Positions 1 through 9,248 of a stretch of DNA of 64,000 bases are shown piece after piece. Below the pieces are notes generated by a model. It was given only the letters and a program-made list of their open reading frames with translations, made no database searches and was not told the origin of the DNA. Position 1 is the first letter of the stretch; each line of letters opens with the position of its first letter. The stretch is from assembly GCF_014212355.1 (NCBI RefSeq), contig NZ_JACKXD010000004.1:62001-126000 (forward strand), given 5' to 3'. The DNA is from Halobellus ruber. GTDB taxonomy: Archaea > Halobacteriota > Halobacteria > Halobacteriales > Haloferacaceae. The position numbers and the translations under genes are program-made.

Positions 1-1231
1 GCGTCGGCACGTCCCAGTGCGCCAGCGTCCCCGTGATCCGCGTCCGGTCGCCGTCGACGGCGACCCTGATCGTCGGACTCAGGGTGCCGCCGAACCGCCT
101 CCGCTGTTCGGCCTCCGAGAGGTCCGCGATCCCGTCGAGCGACTCGCCCGCGTACTCCCGGTAATTGTAGAAACTCCCCACGAGGATCTCCTCGCGGTGC
201 GGGAACGCGATCCACGAGTACGCCTGGTAAGGGACGCTCGCGGGGTTGGTGACGACCAGCCCGGAGCCGTTCAGGGGCTCGTACTCGCCCCGAAGCGAGT
301 CCGCGACGAACCCGTAGAGCCCGTCGTACCCGCGGATCCCCGGCGCGAACGTGTGCATATGGCTCGACACGAACAGGTAGTACCGGCCGTCGTGAACGAC
401 GATGTGGGGCCGTTCGAGCTCCTGATTCACGCAGACGGCGTCGAAAAGCGGCGGCCGCAGCTCCCACGACAGGGGGTCGCCGCTCGGCGAAACGGCGACG
501 CCGACGCTGCCGTTGAACTCCTGTTGGGCGCCGTCGCCGCCGCAGCGGTCGCTCCCCGGCGGCACGGGCGTGTTCGCCTCGAACAGCAGGCAGGTCTGGC
601 CCGTCGCCGGGTCGGTGAAGAACCAGGGATCGCGGAAGGTGTAGATCATCGCCCTCGACTGCGATTCGGTCTCGTACCACTCGCCGTCGGGTTCGAGCAG
701 GACCTCGTGGGTCCACGGCCCCTCGCTCCGGACGCCCTCCTCGCCGCCGACGAACCGGCCGCCGTGCCCGACGGCGATGCGCTGGGTGTAGTTCAACTCG
801 TCGGCGGCATCGTCGCCCGCGGCCGTGTAGTAGAGGTACAGCTCGCCGCCGTCGTAGAGCGCGGAGCCGGCCCACTGCCGCTGGCCGAGCGCGTCCCCTC
901 GGAAGATGGTCTCCCCGCCGTGCCAGTCGGTCCCGTTCCGCGAATAAAAAAAGCGGATCTCGGCGACGTCGTGTCGCTTCCCGGGCAGGAGCTTCTCGGG
1001 GGCCGTCAGCGAGAACAGCACCCGCCAGCCGTCGACGTCTGCGAGTTCCCCGTGGCGGTTCCGGAGCAGCCAGGTGTCCCAGACGTGGAGGTCCGCGGCA
1101 GGGTCGGCGGCCGGCGGTTCGATGACCGGCGCGACGGTGTCGGCCGAGCGTTCGATCCGCGCGGCCTGCGCCCGCGTCCAGCGCGGCGGCTGGGAGGGGC
1201 GGCGCCGATCGTCGTCTCGTTCGCCAGTCAT
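1..1231 (-). CDS. GH68 levansucrase/inulosucrase-type fructosyltransferase, C-terminus cut by window start
   Basis: GH68 enzymes split sucrose and transfer fructose to water or to a growing fructan. About 410 residues are visible. The three family signatures are present in order: WDTW with the nucleophile Asp near residue 52, FRDPW with the transition-state Asp near 201, and ELERPH with the acid/base Glu near 273. All three catalytic residues are intact. The ATG at 1231 is preceded in frame only by a GTG at 1264 and then a stop, and neither start gives a signal peptide or Tat motif. This is odd for an enzyme that in most bacteria is secreted. A TATA-like 'actaagt' lies about 30 bases upstream on this strand. 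The gene is divergent from the GH13 gene and belongs to a sugar island. Family assignment is firm; product (levan, inulin or hydrolysis) cannot be read from sequence. Confidence 0.9.
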   Translation of the reverse strand, partial: MTGERDDDRRRPSQPPRWTRAQAARIERSADTVAPVIEPPAADPAADLHVWDTWLLRNRHGELADVDGWRVLFSLTAPEKLLPGKRHDVAEIRFFYSRNGTDWHGGETIFRGDALGQRQWAGSALYDGGELYLYYTAAGDDAADELNYTQRIAVGHGGRFVGGEEGVRSEGPWTHEVLLEPDGEWYETESQSRAMIYTFRDPWFFTDPATGQTCLLFEANTPVPPGSDRCGGDGAQQEFNGSVGVAVSPSGDPLSWELRPPLFDAVCVNQELERPHIVVHDGRYYLFVSSHMHTFAPGIRGYDGLYGFVADSLRGEYEPLNGSGLVVTNPASVPYQAYSWIAFPHREEILVGSFYNYREYAGESLDGIADLSEAEQRRRFGGTLSPTIRVAVDGDRTRITGTLAHWDVPT

Positions 1232-1371
1232 CGGTGGCTGCAGCCGACTAGTCGACAGCCTCACTTAGTCGCCCCGACTCGGAGCCGCCCGCTTTGGTCC
1301 CGACACCCCAGCGCCCTCGGTCCGTCGTCGGCTCGGCTGCGAACGATTAACCCGCCTCCGAGTACTTCTCA

Positions 1372-1383
1372 CAACAGTTAAGA
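1372..1383 (+). promoter_or_regulatory. Probable TATA region for the GH13 gene
   Basis: The sequence cacaacagttaagacg is the most AT-rich stretch in the 219-base divergent GH68/GH13 spacer on this side. It sits about 70 bases before the GH13 ATG, which would give a leader of roughly 45 bases. No clear palindromic TrmB operator was recognised in the spacer. Confidence 0.3.
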
Positions 1384-1450
1384 CGAGCGGCGGGGAACTC
1401 CGGACGACGATCACACCGACAGCGAACGCCGCGGTCTACAATTCCCAACT

Positions 1451-3118
1451 ATGAGCGAACACACCTGGTGGAAGGAGGCGGTCGTATATCAGATCTATCC
1501 GCGGAGCTTCAACGACACCGACGGCGACGGGCTCGGGGACATCCCGGGGATCACCGAGAAGATCGGCTACCTCGACGACCTGGGCGTCGACGCCGTCTGG
1601 CTCAGTCCGGTCTACGAGTCGCCGCAGTACGACAACGGGTACGATGTCGCCGACTACCGGTCGATCCACTCCGAGTTCGGGACGATGGACGACTTCGACC
1701 GGATGCTCGAACGGCTCCACGACCGCGACATCCGGCTGGTGATGGACATGATCCCGAACCACACCTCCTCCGAACACGAGTGGTTCCAGCGGTCCCGGTC
1801 GGAGCCGGAGGGGGAGTACGGCGACTACTACGTCTGGCGCGAGGGCGACCCCGACCAGCCGCCGAACAACTGGGAGTCCGCCTTCGGCGGGTCGGCGTGG
1901 ACCTACGACGAGGAGCGCGGCGCGTGGTATCTCCACCTCTTCGACGTTCACCAGCCCGACCTCAACTGGCGGACCCCCGAGGTCCGCGAGGAGATCTACG
2001 ACACGATGAACTGGTGGCTCGGGAAGGGGATCGACGGCTTCCGGCTGGATGTCGTCAATCTCCTCTCGAAGGCCGAGGGGCTCCCGGACGGCGACCCCGA
2101 CGGCGAGTGGGTCGGCAGCGAGTTCTTCGTCGACGGCCCGCGGATCCACGAGCACCTCGGCGAGATGCACGACGAGGTGTTCGCGGGAACCGCCGCCGTC
2201 ACCGTCGGCGAGATGCCCCAACTCGACATCGAGACCGCCCGGAAGTACGTCGGCGACGGGCCGCTCGACCTCGTCTTTCCCTTCGAGCATATGGACTTCG
2301 ACTTCGGCGAGGCGGGCCGCTGGGACATCGGCTCCTGGGAGCTCACGGACCTCAAATCCATCCTGGACAGGTGGCAGCGTGGTCTTGAGGGTTACGCCTG
2401 GAACACGATCTTCTTCGAGAACCACGACCAGCCCCGGAGCGTCTCCCGCTTCGGCGACGACGGGGAGTACCATTACGAGTCCGCGACCGCGCTCGCGACG
2501 GTCGTCCTCACCCTCCGGGGGACGCCGTTCGTCTACCAGGGCCAGGAGATCGGGATGACCAACAGCACCTTCGAGAGCCTGGAGTCCGTCCGCGACGTCG
2601 ACACCGTCCGGAACGTCCGGGAGCTGATCGAGGACGGCCTGATCGAGAACTACGAGGCGATCCGCCCGGTCGTCGAGTACCGCTCCCGGGACAACGCGCG
2701 GACGCCGATGCAGTGGGACGACACGCCCCACGCGGGCTTTACCGACGGTGAACCGTGGATCCCCGTGAACGACGACTACCCCGAAATCAACGTGGCCCGC
2801 CAGGAGGGGTCGGCGTCGGTGCTCTCGTACTACCGCGACCTGATCGCTCTCCGCCGGGGGACCGACGCGCTCGTCCGCGGTGCCTACGACCTCTTCCACC
2901 CCGACGACGAGCAGCTGTACGTCTACACGCGGACGCTCGAAGGGCGGGAGGTCGTCGTCGCGATCAACTTCTCCGACGGGGACCGCCGGGCGCGGCTCGA
3001 TCCGCTGCACGCCGAGGCGTCGCTTCTTTTGAGCAACTACGACGACGTCGCGGACGCGCCGGACGGGGCGGTCGAGCTCCGACCGTACGAGGCCCGGGTG
3101 TACGAGCAGTCGCAGTAG
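1451..3118 (+). CDS. GH13 alpha-glucosidase (oligo-1,6-glucosidase type)
   Basis: This 555-residue enzyme hydrolyses terminal alpha-glucosidic bonds of small sugars in the cytoplasm. It has the (beta/alpha)8 barrel of GH13: the N-terminal VVYQIYPRSF motif, MIPNHTS near 101, GFRLDVVN with nucleophile Asp200, VGEMP with acid/base Glu254, and FFENHDQPR with Asp326. Length matches bacterial oligo-1,6-glucosidases (about 555-560). The residue after the nucleophile is Val, which in characterised bacterial and yeast enzymes goes with alpha-1,6 (isomaltose) rather than alpha-1,4 preference; sucrose activity is also possible. There is no signal peptide, so the substrate must be imported, fitting the ABC importer 5 kb downstream. 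Confidence 0.93.
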   Translation: MSEHTWWKEAVVYQIYPRSFNDTDGDGLGDIPGITEKIGYLDDLGVDAVWLSPVYESPQYDNGYDVADYRSIHSEFGTMDDFDRMLERLHDRDIRLVMDMIPNHTSSEHEWFQRSRSEPEGEYGDYYVWREGDPDQPPNNWESAFGGSAWTYDEERGAWYLHLFDVHQPDLNWRTPEVREEIYDTMNWWLGKGIDGFRLDVVNLLSKAEGLPDGDPDGEWVGSEFFVDGPRIHEHLGEMHDEVFAGTAAVTVGEMPQLDIETARKYVGDGPLDLVFPFEHMDFDFGEAGRWDIGSWELTDLKSILDRWQRGLEGYAWNTIFFENHDQPRSVSRFGDDGEYHYESATALATVVLTLRGTPFVYQGQEIGMTNSTFESLESVRDVDTVRNVRELIEDGLIENYEAIRPVVEYRSRDNARTPMQWDDTPHAGFTDGEPWIPVNDDYPEINVARQEGSASVLSYYRDLIALRRGTDALVRGAYDLFHPDDEQLYVYTRTLEGREVVVAINFSDGDRRARLDPLHAEASLLLSNYDDVADAPDGAVELRPYEARVYEQSQ

Positions 3119-3148
3119 CGGTTGCGGGGTCCAGTTCGGTTCAGTCCG

Positions 3149-4012
3149 TCACTCGAAGGTGTAGACCCGCACCTCGCACGACGGACAGACGAGCGTCTCC
3201 GCCGGGACCTCGTTCGTCCCGCGGTAGCCGCCGCAGCAGTCGACCTCGGTCCCCCGTTCGAGGGCCGTTCCGCAGTCCGGACACGCCGAGAGGAACAGCC
3301 GGCAGGTCTGCGCCGCCGCGAGCGCAGTGTCGTCGTCGACGAAGTCGGCGGCGGCGCGCGCCCCGCCGATCTCCGCGACCGCGACCGGGCGGCTGAGCCA
3401 GGTCTCCTCGAAGGCGTGTTCGGCGCCCGACGAGAGCGCGACCCACTCGTCGCCGTCCTGCCGGACCGCGTGTGACTCCGTCGCGGGCGAGAATTCGAGC
3501 GCCGCGTCGGCGAGCGCGTCGGTATCGGCACCCCGGAGCGCCGCCATCTCCGCGTGCCACCGTTCCTCGAACTCGGCGGTCGGTGCGACCCGCTCCCCGT
3601 CGGCGTCGAGGACGCCGGCGTCGACGAGCCGGTCGAGGAGTTCGTCCCCTGCGGGCGGATCGGCCGGCTCGTCGCCGTCGGTATTCGCGTCGCCGTCGTC
3701 GGCGGCGGTCGGATCGTCGCTACGGTCCCCGCCCAGCGACCCCGACTCCCGGCTCCCGGCGTCGTGGAACAGCGCCTCGCCGCCGGGGAGCCGCGCGACG
3801 ACGGCGGGCGCGAACCGGGGCGTGCCCGGGATCAGATACCCCCGGACGCCGACGAGGAACAGCCCGGCGACCGCGGTCCCGACCGCCAGGATCGGGGAGA
3901 CGACGGCGGCGACGACCGCGAGGGCGGCGACGATCACGACGTTGACGGCGGTACACGGCCAACAGCGGTTCTCGCCGGTGTGTTCCGGTCGCCTGATACT
4001 GAGCACTCTCAC
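3149..4012 (-). CDS. Haloarchaeal membrane protein with C-terminal zinc-ribbon-like cysteines
   Basis: Unrecognised 287-residue protein, GTG start. The N-terminus has a conserved-looking CWPC motif at about 17-20 followed by one or two hydrophobic segments (about 22-60). An acidic low-complexity linker (about 95-125) follows, then a soluble domain. The C-terminus has CPDCG, a CCGGYR pair and CPSC, a spacing typical of a treble-clef or zinc-ribbon metal site. This suggests a membrane-anchored protein with a cytoplasmic zinc module. It is convergent with the GH13 gene (30-base gap) and shows no functional link to the sugar genes. Confidence 0.75.
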   Translation of the reverse strand: MRVLSIRRPEHTGENRCWPCTAVNVVIVAALAVVAAVVSPILAVGTAVAGLFLVGVRGYLIPGTPRFAPAVVARLPGGEALFHDAGSRESGSLGGDRSDDPTAADDGDANTDGDEPADPPAGDELLDRLVDAGVLDADGERVAPTAEFEERWHAEMAALRGADTDALADAALEFSPATESHAVRQDGDEWVALSSGAEHAFEETWLSRPVAVAEIGGARAAADFVDDDTALAAAQTCRLFLSACPDCGTALERGTEVDCCGGYRGTNEVPAETLVCPSCEVRVYTFE

Positions 4013-4195
4013 TGTTTACCGCCGAGCGTCACCCTCGTTGCCGATGCTCGACGGGCGGAGACGAGAGTAATCAGTATGAGCGCAGCGACGGGAGACGGGA
4101 TCATACCGCCGGAGTAGTCGTCTCCGCAGTATCAACGTTGCGGCATCCCCCAGACCCCGACGCGCTTTTTCCCCGTGCCCGTCGAATGGCGGTCG

Positions 4196-5179
4196 ATGAC
4201 CGAGATGGAGTATACGACCCTCGGCGAGACCGGACTGGAGGTCTCCCGGTTCGCCCTGGGGTGTATGAACTTCGGCTCCGGCGAACCGTGGATGATCGGC
4301 GACGAGGAGCGGTCCCGCGAGATCATCGAGCACGCCCTGGAGATGGGGATCAACGTCTTAGACACCGCCAACGTCTACTCCCGCGGCGAGAGCGAGGAGA
4401 TCGTCGGCCGCGCCATCGAGGGGTACGACCGCTCGGAGGTGGTCGTGGCGACGAAGGTGTACCATCGGATGCGCGAGGGGCCGAACGGGCGGGGGCTCTC
4501 GCGGAAACACGTCCTCGATCAGGCGGCGGCGTCGCTCGACCGCCTCGGACTCGACTACATCGACCTCTACCAGATCCACCGGTGGGACGACGACACCCCC
4601 CTCGAGGAGACCCTTTCGGCGCTGGATCATCTCGTCGAGGAGGGGCTGGTGCGGTACGTCGGCGCGAGTACGATGCCGGCCTGGAAGTTCACCCGGGCGC
4701 TGTACGCCGCCGACGTGGAGAACCGCGAGCGGTTCGTCTCGATGCAGCCGGAGTACAACGCGGTCGACCGCCACGAGGAGGCGAACGTCCTCCCCGCCTG
4801 CGAGGCCGAAGGCGTCGGCGTCCTGCCGTGGTCGCCGCTGGCGGGCGGCTTCCTGACGGGCAAGTACGAGCGGGGCGAGACGCCCGACTCGGGGCGGGCG
4901 GCGACCGACGACTACACCGCCCGGCGGTTCACTGAGGAGAACTGGGCTGTACTCGAGGCGATCCGCGACATCGCCGAGGCGAAGGGAGCGACGCCCGCAC
5001 AGGTCAGCCTCGCGTGGCTCCTGCACAAGGAGGTCGTCGACGCGCCGATCCTCGGCCCGCGGCGGATCGACCACCTAGAGGAGAACGTCGGCGCGCTCGC
5101 GGTCGATCTGAGCGACGACGAGATGGCCCGGATCGAGGCGCCGAAGACCCCCCGGTGGCCCGCGCCGGGCAAGGACTGA
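4196..5179 (+). CDS. Aldo/keto reductase
   Basis: NAD(P)H-dependent oxidoreductase of the AKR superfamily, 327 residues from this ATG (a GTG at 4175 and an ATG at 4205 are alternatives). The catalytic tetrad is visible: Asp and Tyr in DTANVYS, Lys in ATKVY, and His in YQIHRWD. The C-terminal ILGPRR motif binds the cofactor phosphate. Closest general type is the YghZ/potassium-channel-beta-like reductases acting on sugars and aldehydes. Position between GH13 and the TrmB regulator suggests a role in sugar breakdown; the substrate is unknown. A 76-base imperfect palindrome follows its stop codon directly. Confidence 0.9.
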   Translation: MTEMEYTTLGETGLEVSRFALGCMNFGSGEPWMIGDEERSREIIEHALEMGINVLDTANVYSRGESEEIVGRAIEGYDRSEVVVATKVYHRMREGPNGRGLSRKHVLDQAAASLDRLGLDYIDLYQIHRWDDDTPLEETLSALDHLVEEGLVRYVGASTMPAWKFTRALYAADVENRERFVSMQPEYNAVDRHEEANVLPACEAEGVGVLPWSPLAGGFLTGKYERGETPDSGRAATDDYTARRFTEENWAVLEAIRDIAEAKGATPAQVSLAWLLHKEVVDAPILGPRRIDHLEENVGALAVDLSDDEMARIEAPKTPRWPAPGKD

Positions 5180-5181
5180 TA

Positions 5182-5257
5182 CGGATCATCGTAACGAATT
5201 ACCGGTCATTGCCGGAGACGGGGTCGGCGATGACCGGCAGTTGACTACAATAATCCG
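5182..5257. repeat. Long imperfect inverted repeat after the aldo/keto reductase stop
   Basis: Two 33-base arms (5182-5214 and 5225-5257) pair at 25 of 33 positions around a 10-base loop. The core ccggtcat is perfectly mirrored. Several mismatches are transitions that would still allow G-U pairs in RNA. The repeat begins two bases after the TGA stop. It could be a terminator hairpin, an mRNA 3'-end stabiliser, or a small palindromic mobile element. Confidence 0.75.
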
Positions 5258-5412
5258 TTGAACGGAGCGCCACATCGGGTCGCCGTCCGTCGCCGGCGTG
5301 CTCCGGCGGCGGGAGGCGGCCGCCGAGGACGACCTCCGGTGCCGGATTCCCCCTGAACCACCCACATCCCCGGACGCGACACCGTTTAGTCGATGCCGCA
5401 CACCCAACGGGT

Positions 5413-6462
5413 ATGGACACCGAGTCGCTCGTCGAGGTGCTGGAGGCTGCCGGGCTGTCGCCGTACCAGGCAGATGCCTACGTCACGCTTCTGGACCTCG
5501 GGGCCGCCTCGGCGACGAATGTCGCCGACGCCAGCGACGTGCCCGGGCCGCGCATCTACGACGTCCTCGAATCGCTCGAGGACCGGGGCTACGTCGAGAC
5601 GTTCGAGCAGGCCGCGCTCCAGGTTCGCGCACACAGCCCGTCGAAGGTGCTCGAAGACCTCAGGGGGAAGGCGACCCGGCTGGAGCGGGCCGCCGAGGAG
5701 GTCGAAAAGCGGTGGGACCAGCCGGAGTTGGCCGCCGGTGACGCGAGCATCGTGACGCGGTTCCGCACCGTCATCACCCGCGCGAAGTCGTTCATCGCGG
5801 AGGCGAACCACCAGATCCTGCTGTCGGCGACGGTGGAGAACTTGGAGCGGCTCCGGCCCGCCATCGAGGACGCGGCCGACCGCGGCGTCTCCGTCCGCGT
5901 GTCCGTCCACACCGACGACGACCGGACCGCCCTCGACGTCGATCGCTTCGCGGAGTGCTGTACGGAGATCCGCCACCGCCCCCTGCCGGCGCCGTTCGTC
6001 GCGCTCGCGGACCGGCGACGCGCCTGCTTCGCGCACCCGCCGGATTCCTACGACCGCTACGGCGTCCTCGTGAACGACAGGACGCACACCTACGTGTTCT
6101 ACTGGTACTTCCTCACTTGTCTGTGGGAGCCGTGGGAGCAGATCCACCGGCCGGACGACGGCTACCCGATCGAGTACTTCGACGTGCGGCACCTGGTCCG
6201 GGACCTCCGCGAGATCGACTGGCGGGAGAACCCCGTCCGGTTGCGTGTGGAAGGCTACCACACGGACACCGGCGAGGCGTGTCAGATCGAGGGGCTCGTC
6301 ACCGACATCCGGGTCCCATTCGAGACTGAGGCCACAAACGGGTTCGAACTCTCCGGCCAAGTGACAGTCGACCTCGACATCGACGGCGAACACATGAGCA
6401 TCGGCGGGTGGGGTGCGATCGTCGAGGACGTCGAGGGGACCAGACTCACCGTGATCGGATAA
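5413..6462 (+). CDS. TrmB family transcriptional regulator of sugar metabolism
   Basis: 349 residues. An N-terminal TrmB winged helix (about 5-75, containing a GLSPYQADAYVTLL helix and a PGPRIYDVLESLEDRGYV recognition region) is followed by a short coiled coil (about 78-100), a PLD-like segment (about 115-190) and the C-terminal sugar-binding domain (about 200-349) typical of TrmB. These proteins bind sugars such as maltose, trehalose or glucose and repress or activate transport and central carbon genes. The ATG is about 30 bases after a gtttagt TATA-like site, suggesting a leaderless mRNA. It lies just upstream of, and on the same strand as, the ABC importer and is its likely regulator. Confidence 0.92.
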   Translation: MDTESLVEVLEAAGLSPYQADAYVTLLDLGAASATNVADASDVPGPRIYDVLESLEDRGYVETFEQAALQVRAHSPSKVLEDLRGKATRLERAAEEVEKRWDQPELAAGDASIVTRFRTVITRAKSFIAEANHQILLSATVENLERLRPAIEDAADRGVSVRVSVHTDDDRTALDVDRFAECCTEIRHRPLPAPFVALADRRRACFAHPPDSYDRYGVLVNDRTHTYVFYWYFLTCLWEPWEQIHRPDDGYPIEYFDVRHLVRDLREIDWRENPVRLRVEGYHTDTGEACQIEGLVTDIRVPFETEATNGFELSGQVTVDLDIDGEHMSIGGWGAIVEDVEGTRLTVIG

Positions 6463-6469
6463 CCGCTGG

Positions 6470-6545
6470 CCCCGACACCGGGTTTTGTTCGTCACCGGTC
6501 CGACCGTCCCCGACACCGGGTTTCCACCGCCACTGGTCCGATCGC
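6470..6545. repeat. Two imperfect 38-base tandem repeats upstream of the importer
   Basis: Units 6470-6507 and 6508-6545 share the first 16 bases (ccccgacaccgggttt) and a later tggtccga or cggtccga block. They lie between trmB and the binding-protein promoter, about 145-220 bases before its start. They may be a local duplication or a repeated regulator site. Confidence 0.5.
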
Positions 6546-6654
6546 CTCGCCGGCGTCAACTCGTCCGACCGCCCGGTGGGAATCGGCTCCCACGGGCCAC
6601 GGCTGCCGACATCCGCGGTTCGTTCAATTAACAACACCGATTGTAAAAACCCGT

Positions 6655-6668
6655 ACCTATATTAATTA
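6655..6668 (+). promoter_or_regulatory. TATA box of the ABC importer operon
   Basis: acctatattaatta is the strongest AT-rich box in the area and lies 23-36 bases before the ATG at 6691, so the transcript should be leaderless. The neighbouring acaacaccgattgt (about 6632-6645) is a small inverted repeat that could serve a regulator. Confidence 0.6.
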
Positions 6669-6690
6669 TTGTTACTTACACCCACAGACG

Positions 6691-8178
6691 ATGCCCGAAA
6701 ACGACAGATCGAACAGCGTCTCACGACGACAGTACCTCGCGGCTACGGGTGCGCTCGGCGCGGCCGGGCTCGCGGGCTGCTCGGGTGGTGGCGGCGACGG
6801 CGGCGGTGGCGGTACCGACGAACCGATCGACACCGACGCGCCCGACGAGGAGGTCACGATCCAAGTCGCGGCCGACTCGAACTTCGCGAACGCCGCCGAC
6901 GACATCATCCAGACGCTCCGCGAGGACGGGGGGCTGCCGGAGAACATCGACATCGAGTTCCTGGCCGGCTCGTTCACGACCGGCGACCGGCGCTCACAGT
7001 ACCAGCAGATCCTCTCGGCCGGACAGCAACGGCCGACGATCATGATGATGGACAACGGCTGGACGATCCCGTTCATCGCGCGGAGACAGATCGCGAACCT
7101 CAGCCAGCAGCTGCCGAGTTCGATCACGGACACGGTGACGAACGATTACCTGGGGAACATGGTCGCCACCGCCCAGGGACAGACCGGCGACCTCTACGGG
7201 ATCCCGCTTTTCGCGGACTTCCCGACGATCCAGTACCGCAAGGACCTGATGCGCGAGGCGGGCTACTCCGACTCCGACTTCGAGACGTGGGCCACCGAGC
7301 CGATGCGGTGGCAGGAGTTCTCCCAGGCCGTCCGGGAGACGATGGACGCCACTGACACCCAGATGGGGTTCACCTGGCAGGGCGACAACTACGAGGGGCT
7401 GTCGTGCTGTGACTTCATCGAGTTTATGGGCTCACACGGCGGGTCGTACTTCGGCGAGTTCGAGAACTACTTCGGGCCCGTCGGCGACCGCCCGATCACC
7501 GTCAACGACGAGAGCGTCATCAACGCGATCCGGATGATGCGGACGTTCATCTACGGGCAGGACGACTCGACGGCGCTTGAGGGGTACGCCGACATCTCGC
7601 CGGACGCGGTGGTTTCCTACACCGAGGAGCCCTCCCGGGAGCCGTTCACCAACGGCAACGCCGTCGCGCTCCGCAACTGGCCGTACTCGATCAACATCAA
7701 CGCCGCGTCGGACGTCTTCGGCGAGGACCTCGGCGTGATGCCGATCCCGTACACGGTGCCGCTGGGCGAGTCCCAGTACGGGACGATCGGCGGGAGCACG
7801 TCCGCGCTGGGCGGCTGGCACCTCACGCTCAACCCCAACGCCAGCGACGTCCGGAAGCAGGCCGCCGTTCAGCTGTTCCGCGCGCTTCAGACCGACGAGG
7901 TCCGCCTCCGGATGTTCGAGATCGGCGGGTGGATCCCCCCGATCCCGGACCTCATCAACACCGAGCGGACTCGGGAGCTCGATCCGATCGGACGCTACGT
8001 CGACAGCCTGCAGGTCGCCGGCGAGAACGCGCTCCCGCGTCCGGTCACCGTCGTCTGGCCGCAGGAGTCGAGCCAGATCGCGACCGAGGTCAACGCCGCC
8101 CTCCGACAGGAGAAGAGCCCCTCGCAGGCGATGTCCGACCTCGAATCGTCGCTGCAGTCGATCGAGGAGCAGGCGTAG
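6691..8178 (+). CDS. ABC transporter sugar-binding lipoprotein
   Basis: Extracellular solute-binding protein, 495 residues, of the carbohydrate (family 1, MalE/UgpB-like) class. The N-terminus has a Tat signal (SRRQYL), a hydrophobic stretch and a lipobox LAGC with Cys near residue 30, then a Gly-rich tether, as usual for haloarchaeal Tat lipoproteins. The mature protein would sit on the outer face of the membrane and hand sugar to the permeases encoded next. The local island (GH68, alpha-1,6-type GH13) points to sucrose or isomalto-/fructo-oligosaccharides as ligand, which is inference. Confidence 0.92.
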   Translation: MPENDRSNSVSRRQYLAATGALGAAGLAGCSGGGGDGGGGGTDEPIDTDAPDEEVTIQVAADSNFANAADDIIQTLREDGGLPENIDIEFLAGSFTTGDRRSQYQQILSAGQQRPTIMMMDNGWTIPFIARRQIANLSQQLPSSITDTVTNDYLGNMVATAQGQTGDLYGIPLFADFPTIQYRKDLMREAGYSDSDFETWATEPMRWQEFSQAVRETMDATDTQMGFTWQGDNYEGLSCCDFIEFMGSHGGSYFGEFENYFGPVGDRPITVNDESVINAIRMMRTFIYGQDDSTALEGYADISPDAVVSYTEEPSREPFTNGNAVALRNWPYSININAASDVFGEDLGVMPIPYTVPLGESQYGTIGGSTSALGGWHLTLNPNASDVRKQAAVQLFRALQTDEVRLRMFEIGGWIPPIPDLINTERTRELDPIGRYVDSLQVAGENALPRPVTVVWPQESSQIATEVNAALRQEKSPSQAMSDLESSLQSIEEQA

Positions 8179-8240
8179 ACCGAGTGAACGCGTACCATAC
8201 ACTTATTATCGAATGAGCAATCATTACGGATGTTGGTACT

Positions 8241-9248
8241 ATGAGCACTGAACAACGGCGGGCCGGGTCGGTACCGGACGAGCGCTCGGGGGTGTACGCG
8301 TCGGTCGTCACCTGGATGGAGAACCTCTCGGAGACCCAGTACGCGTATCTCCTGTTGACGCCGGCGTTCGTAGTGCTCGGCGTCATCGCCTTCTGGCCGC
8401 TGCTGTCGACGTTCCGCCTCTCGCTTTTCGCCGACAGTCTGGGACAGGCCAGCGTCGGGGGGTTCGTCGGCGTCGAGAACTACGTCGCGATCCTCACAGG
8501 CGAGCGGACTGCACTGTTGCCCGCACCGTTCCTCCCCGAAGCGCTGACGGTACAGGCGTTCTTCAACAGCGCGCTCACCGTGACGATCCTGTTCACGGTC
8601 ATCAGCGTCTTCTTTGAGACGTTGATCGGGTTCGTCCAGGCGCTCGTCCTCGATCAGGACTTCCGTGGCCGGCGGTGGGTCCGGGTGGCGATCATCCTGC
8701 CGTGGGCGATCCCGATCGTCGTTCAGGGGATGATCTTCTTCCTGATGTTCCAGCCGAACGTCGGGTTCCTCGTCGGCACCTCCGAGAACCCCGCGTTCCT
8801 GAACCAGCTCGGGCTCCTGACGACGACGCCGCTGGCGAACGCCCAGGACGCGACGATGATCGTCATCGTCGGCGACATCTGGAAGACGACGGCGTTTATG
8901 GCGCTTCTGATCCTCGCGGGGATGCAGGCGATCGACCGCGGGCTCTACGACGTCGCGAAGGTCGCCGGCGCGTCGCCGTGGCAGCGGTTCAAGTACGTCA
9001 CGCTGCCGATCATCCTGCCGACGGTGATGGTGGCGATGCTGTTCCGCACGATCCAGGCGATGCGGGTCTACGGGCTCATCGAGACTGTCGCCGGCTGTAC
9101 GACCGTGCCGTCGCTGTCGTGTCTGGTTGTCACGACGTTCAACAACCGAATGCTCGGGTCCTCTGCGACCATCGCGTTCATCACCGCCGCGATCATCGCT
9201 GCCGCGGTCTCCGTGTACATCGTGGGCTACGCCCGTGGTGGCCAATGA
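8241..9248 (+). CDS. ABC sugar permease, MalF/UgpA type
   Basis: 335 residues with about six membrane segments. The first segment follows a soluble N-terminus of about 35 residues. The EAA loop that docks the ATPase is visible as YDVAKVAGASPWQRFKYVTLP near residues 235-255. It pairs with the second permease, whose ATG overlaps this stop by four bases (ATGA), so the two are translationally coupled. The 62-base gap before it contains a small inverted repeat (aatga-gcaa-tcatt, 8213-8226) and AT-rich sequence, so an internal promoter is possible. Confidence 0.92.
   Translation: MSTEQRRAGSVPDERSGVYASVVTWMENLSETQYAYLLLTPAFVVLGVIAFWPLLSTFRLSLFADSLGQASVGGFVGVENYVAILTGERTALLPAPFLPEALTVQAFFNSALTVTILFTVISVFFETLIGFVQALVLDQDFRGRRWVRVAIILPWAIPIVVQGMIFFLMFQPNVGFLVGTSENPAFLNQLGLLTTTPLANAQDATMIVIVGDIWKTTAFMALLILAGMQAIDRGLYDVAKVAGASPWQRFKYVTLPIILPTVMVAMLFRTIQAMRVYGLIETVAGCTTVPSLSCLVVTTFNNRMLGSSATIAFITAAIIAAAVSVYIVGYARGGQ

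Noticed and set aside
17-1381. Long plus-strand open frame over the GH68 gene
   Set aside because: It is antisense to a gene with all GH68 catalytic motifs and has the Arg/Val-rich composition of a GC-rich shadow frame.
1232-1450. TrmB operator in the GH68/GH13 spacer
   Set aside because: I looked for a TACT-N(7-8)-GAGTA-like palindrome here and near 6600-6690 and found no convincing match, so no operator is annotated.
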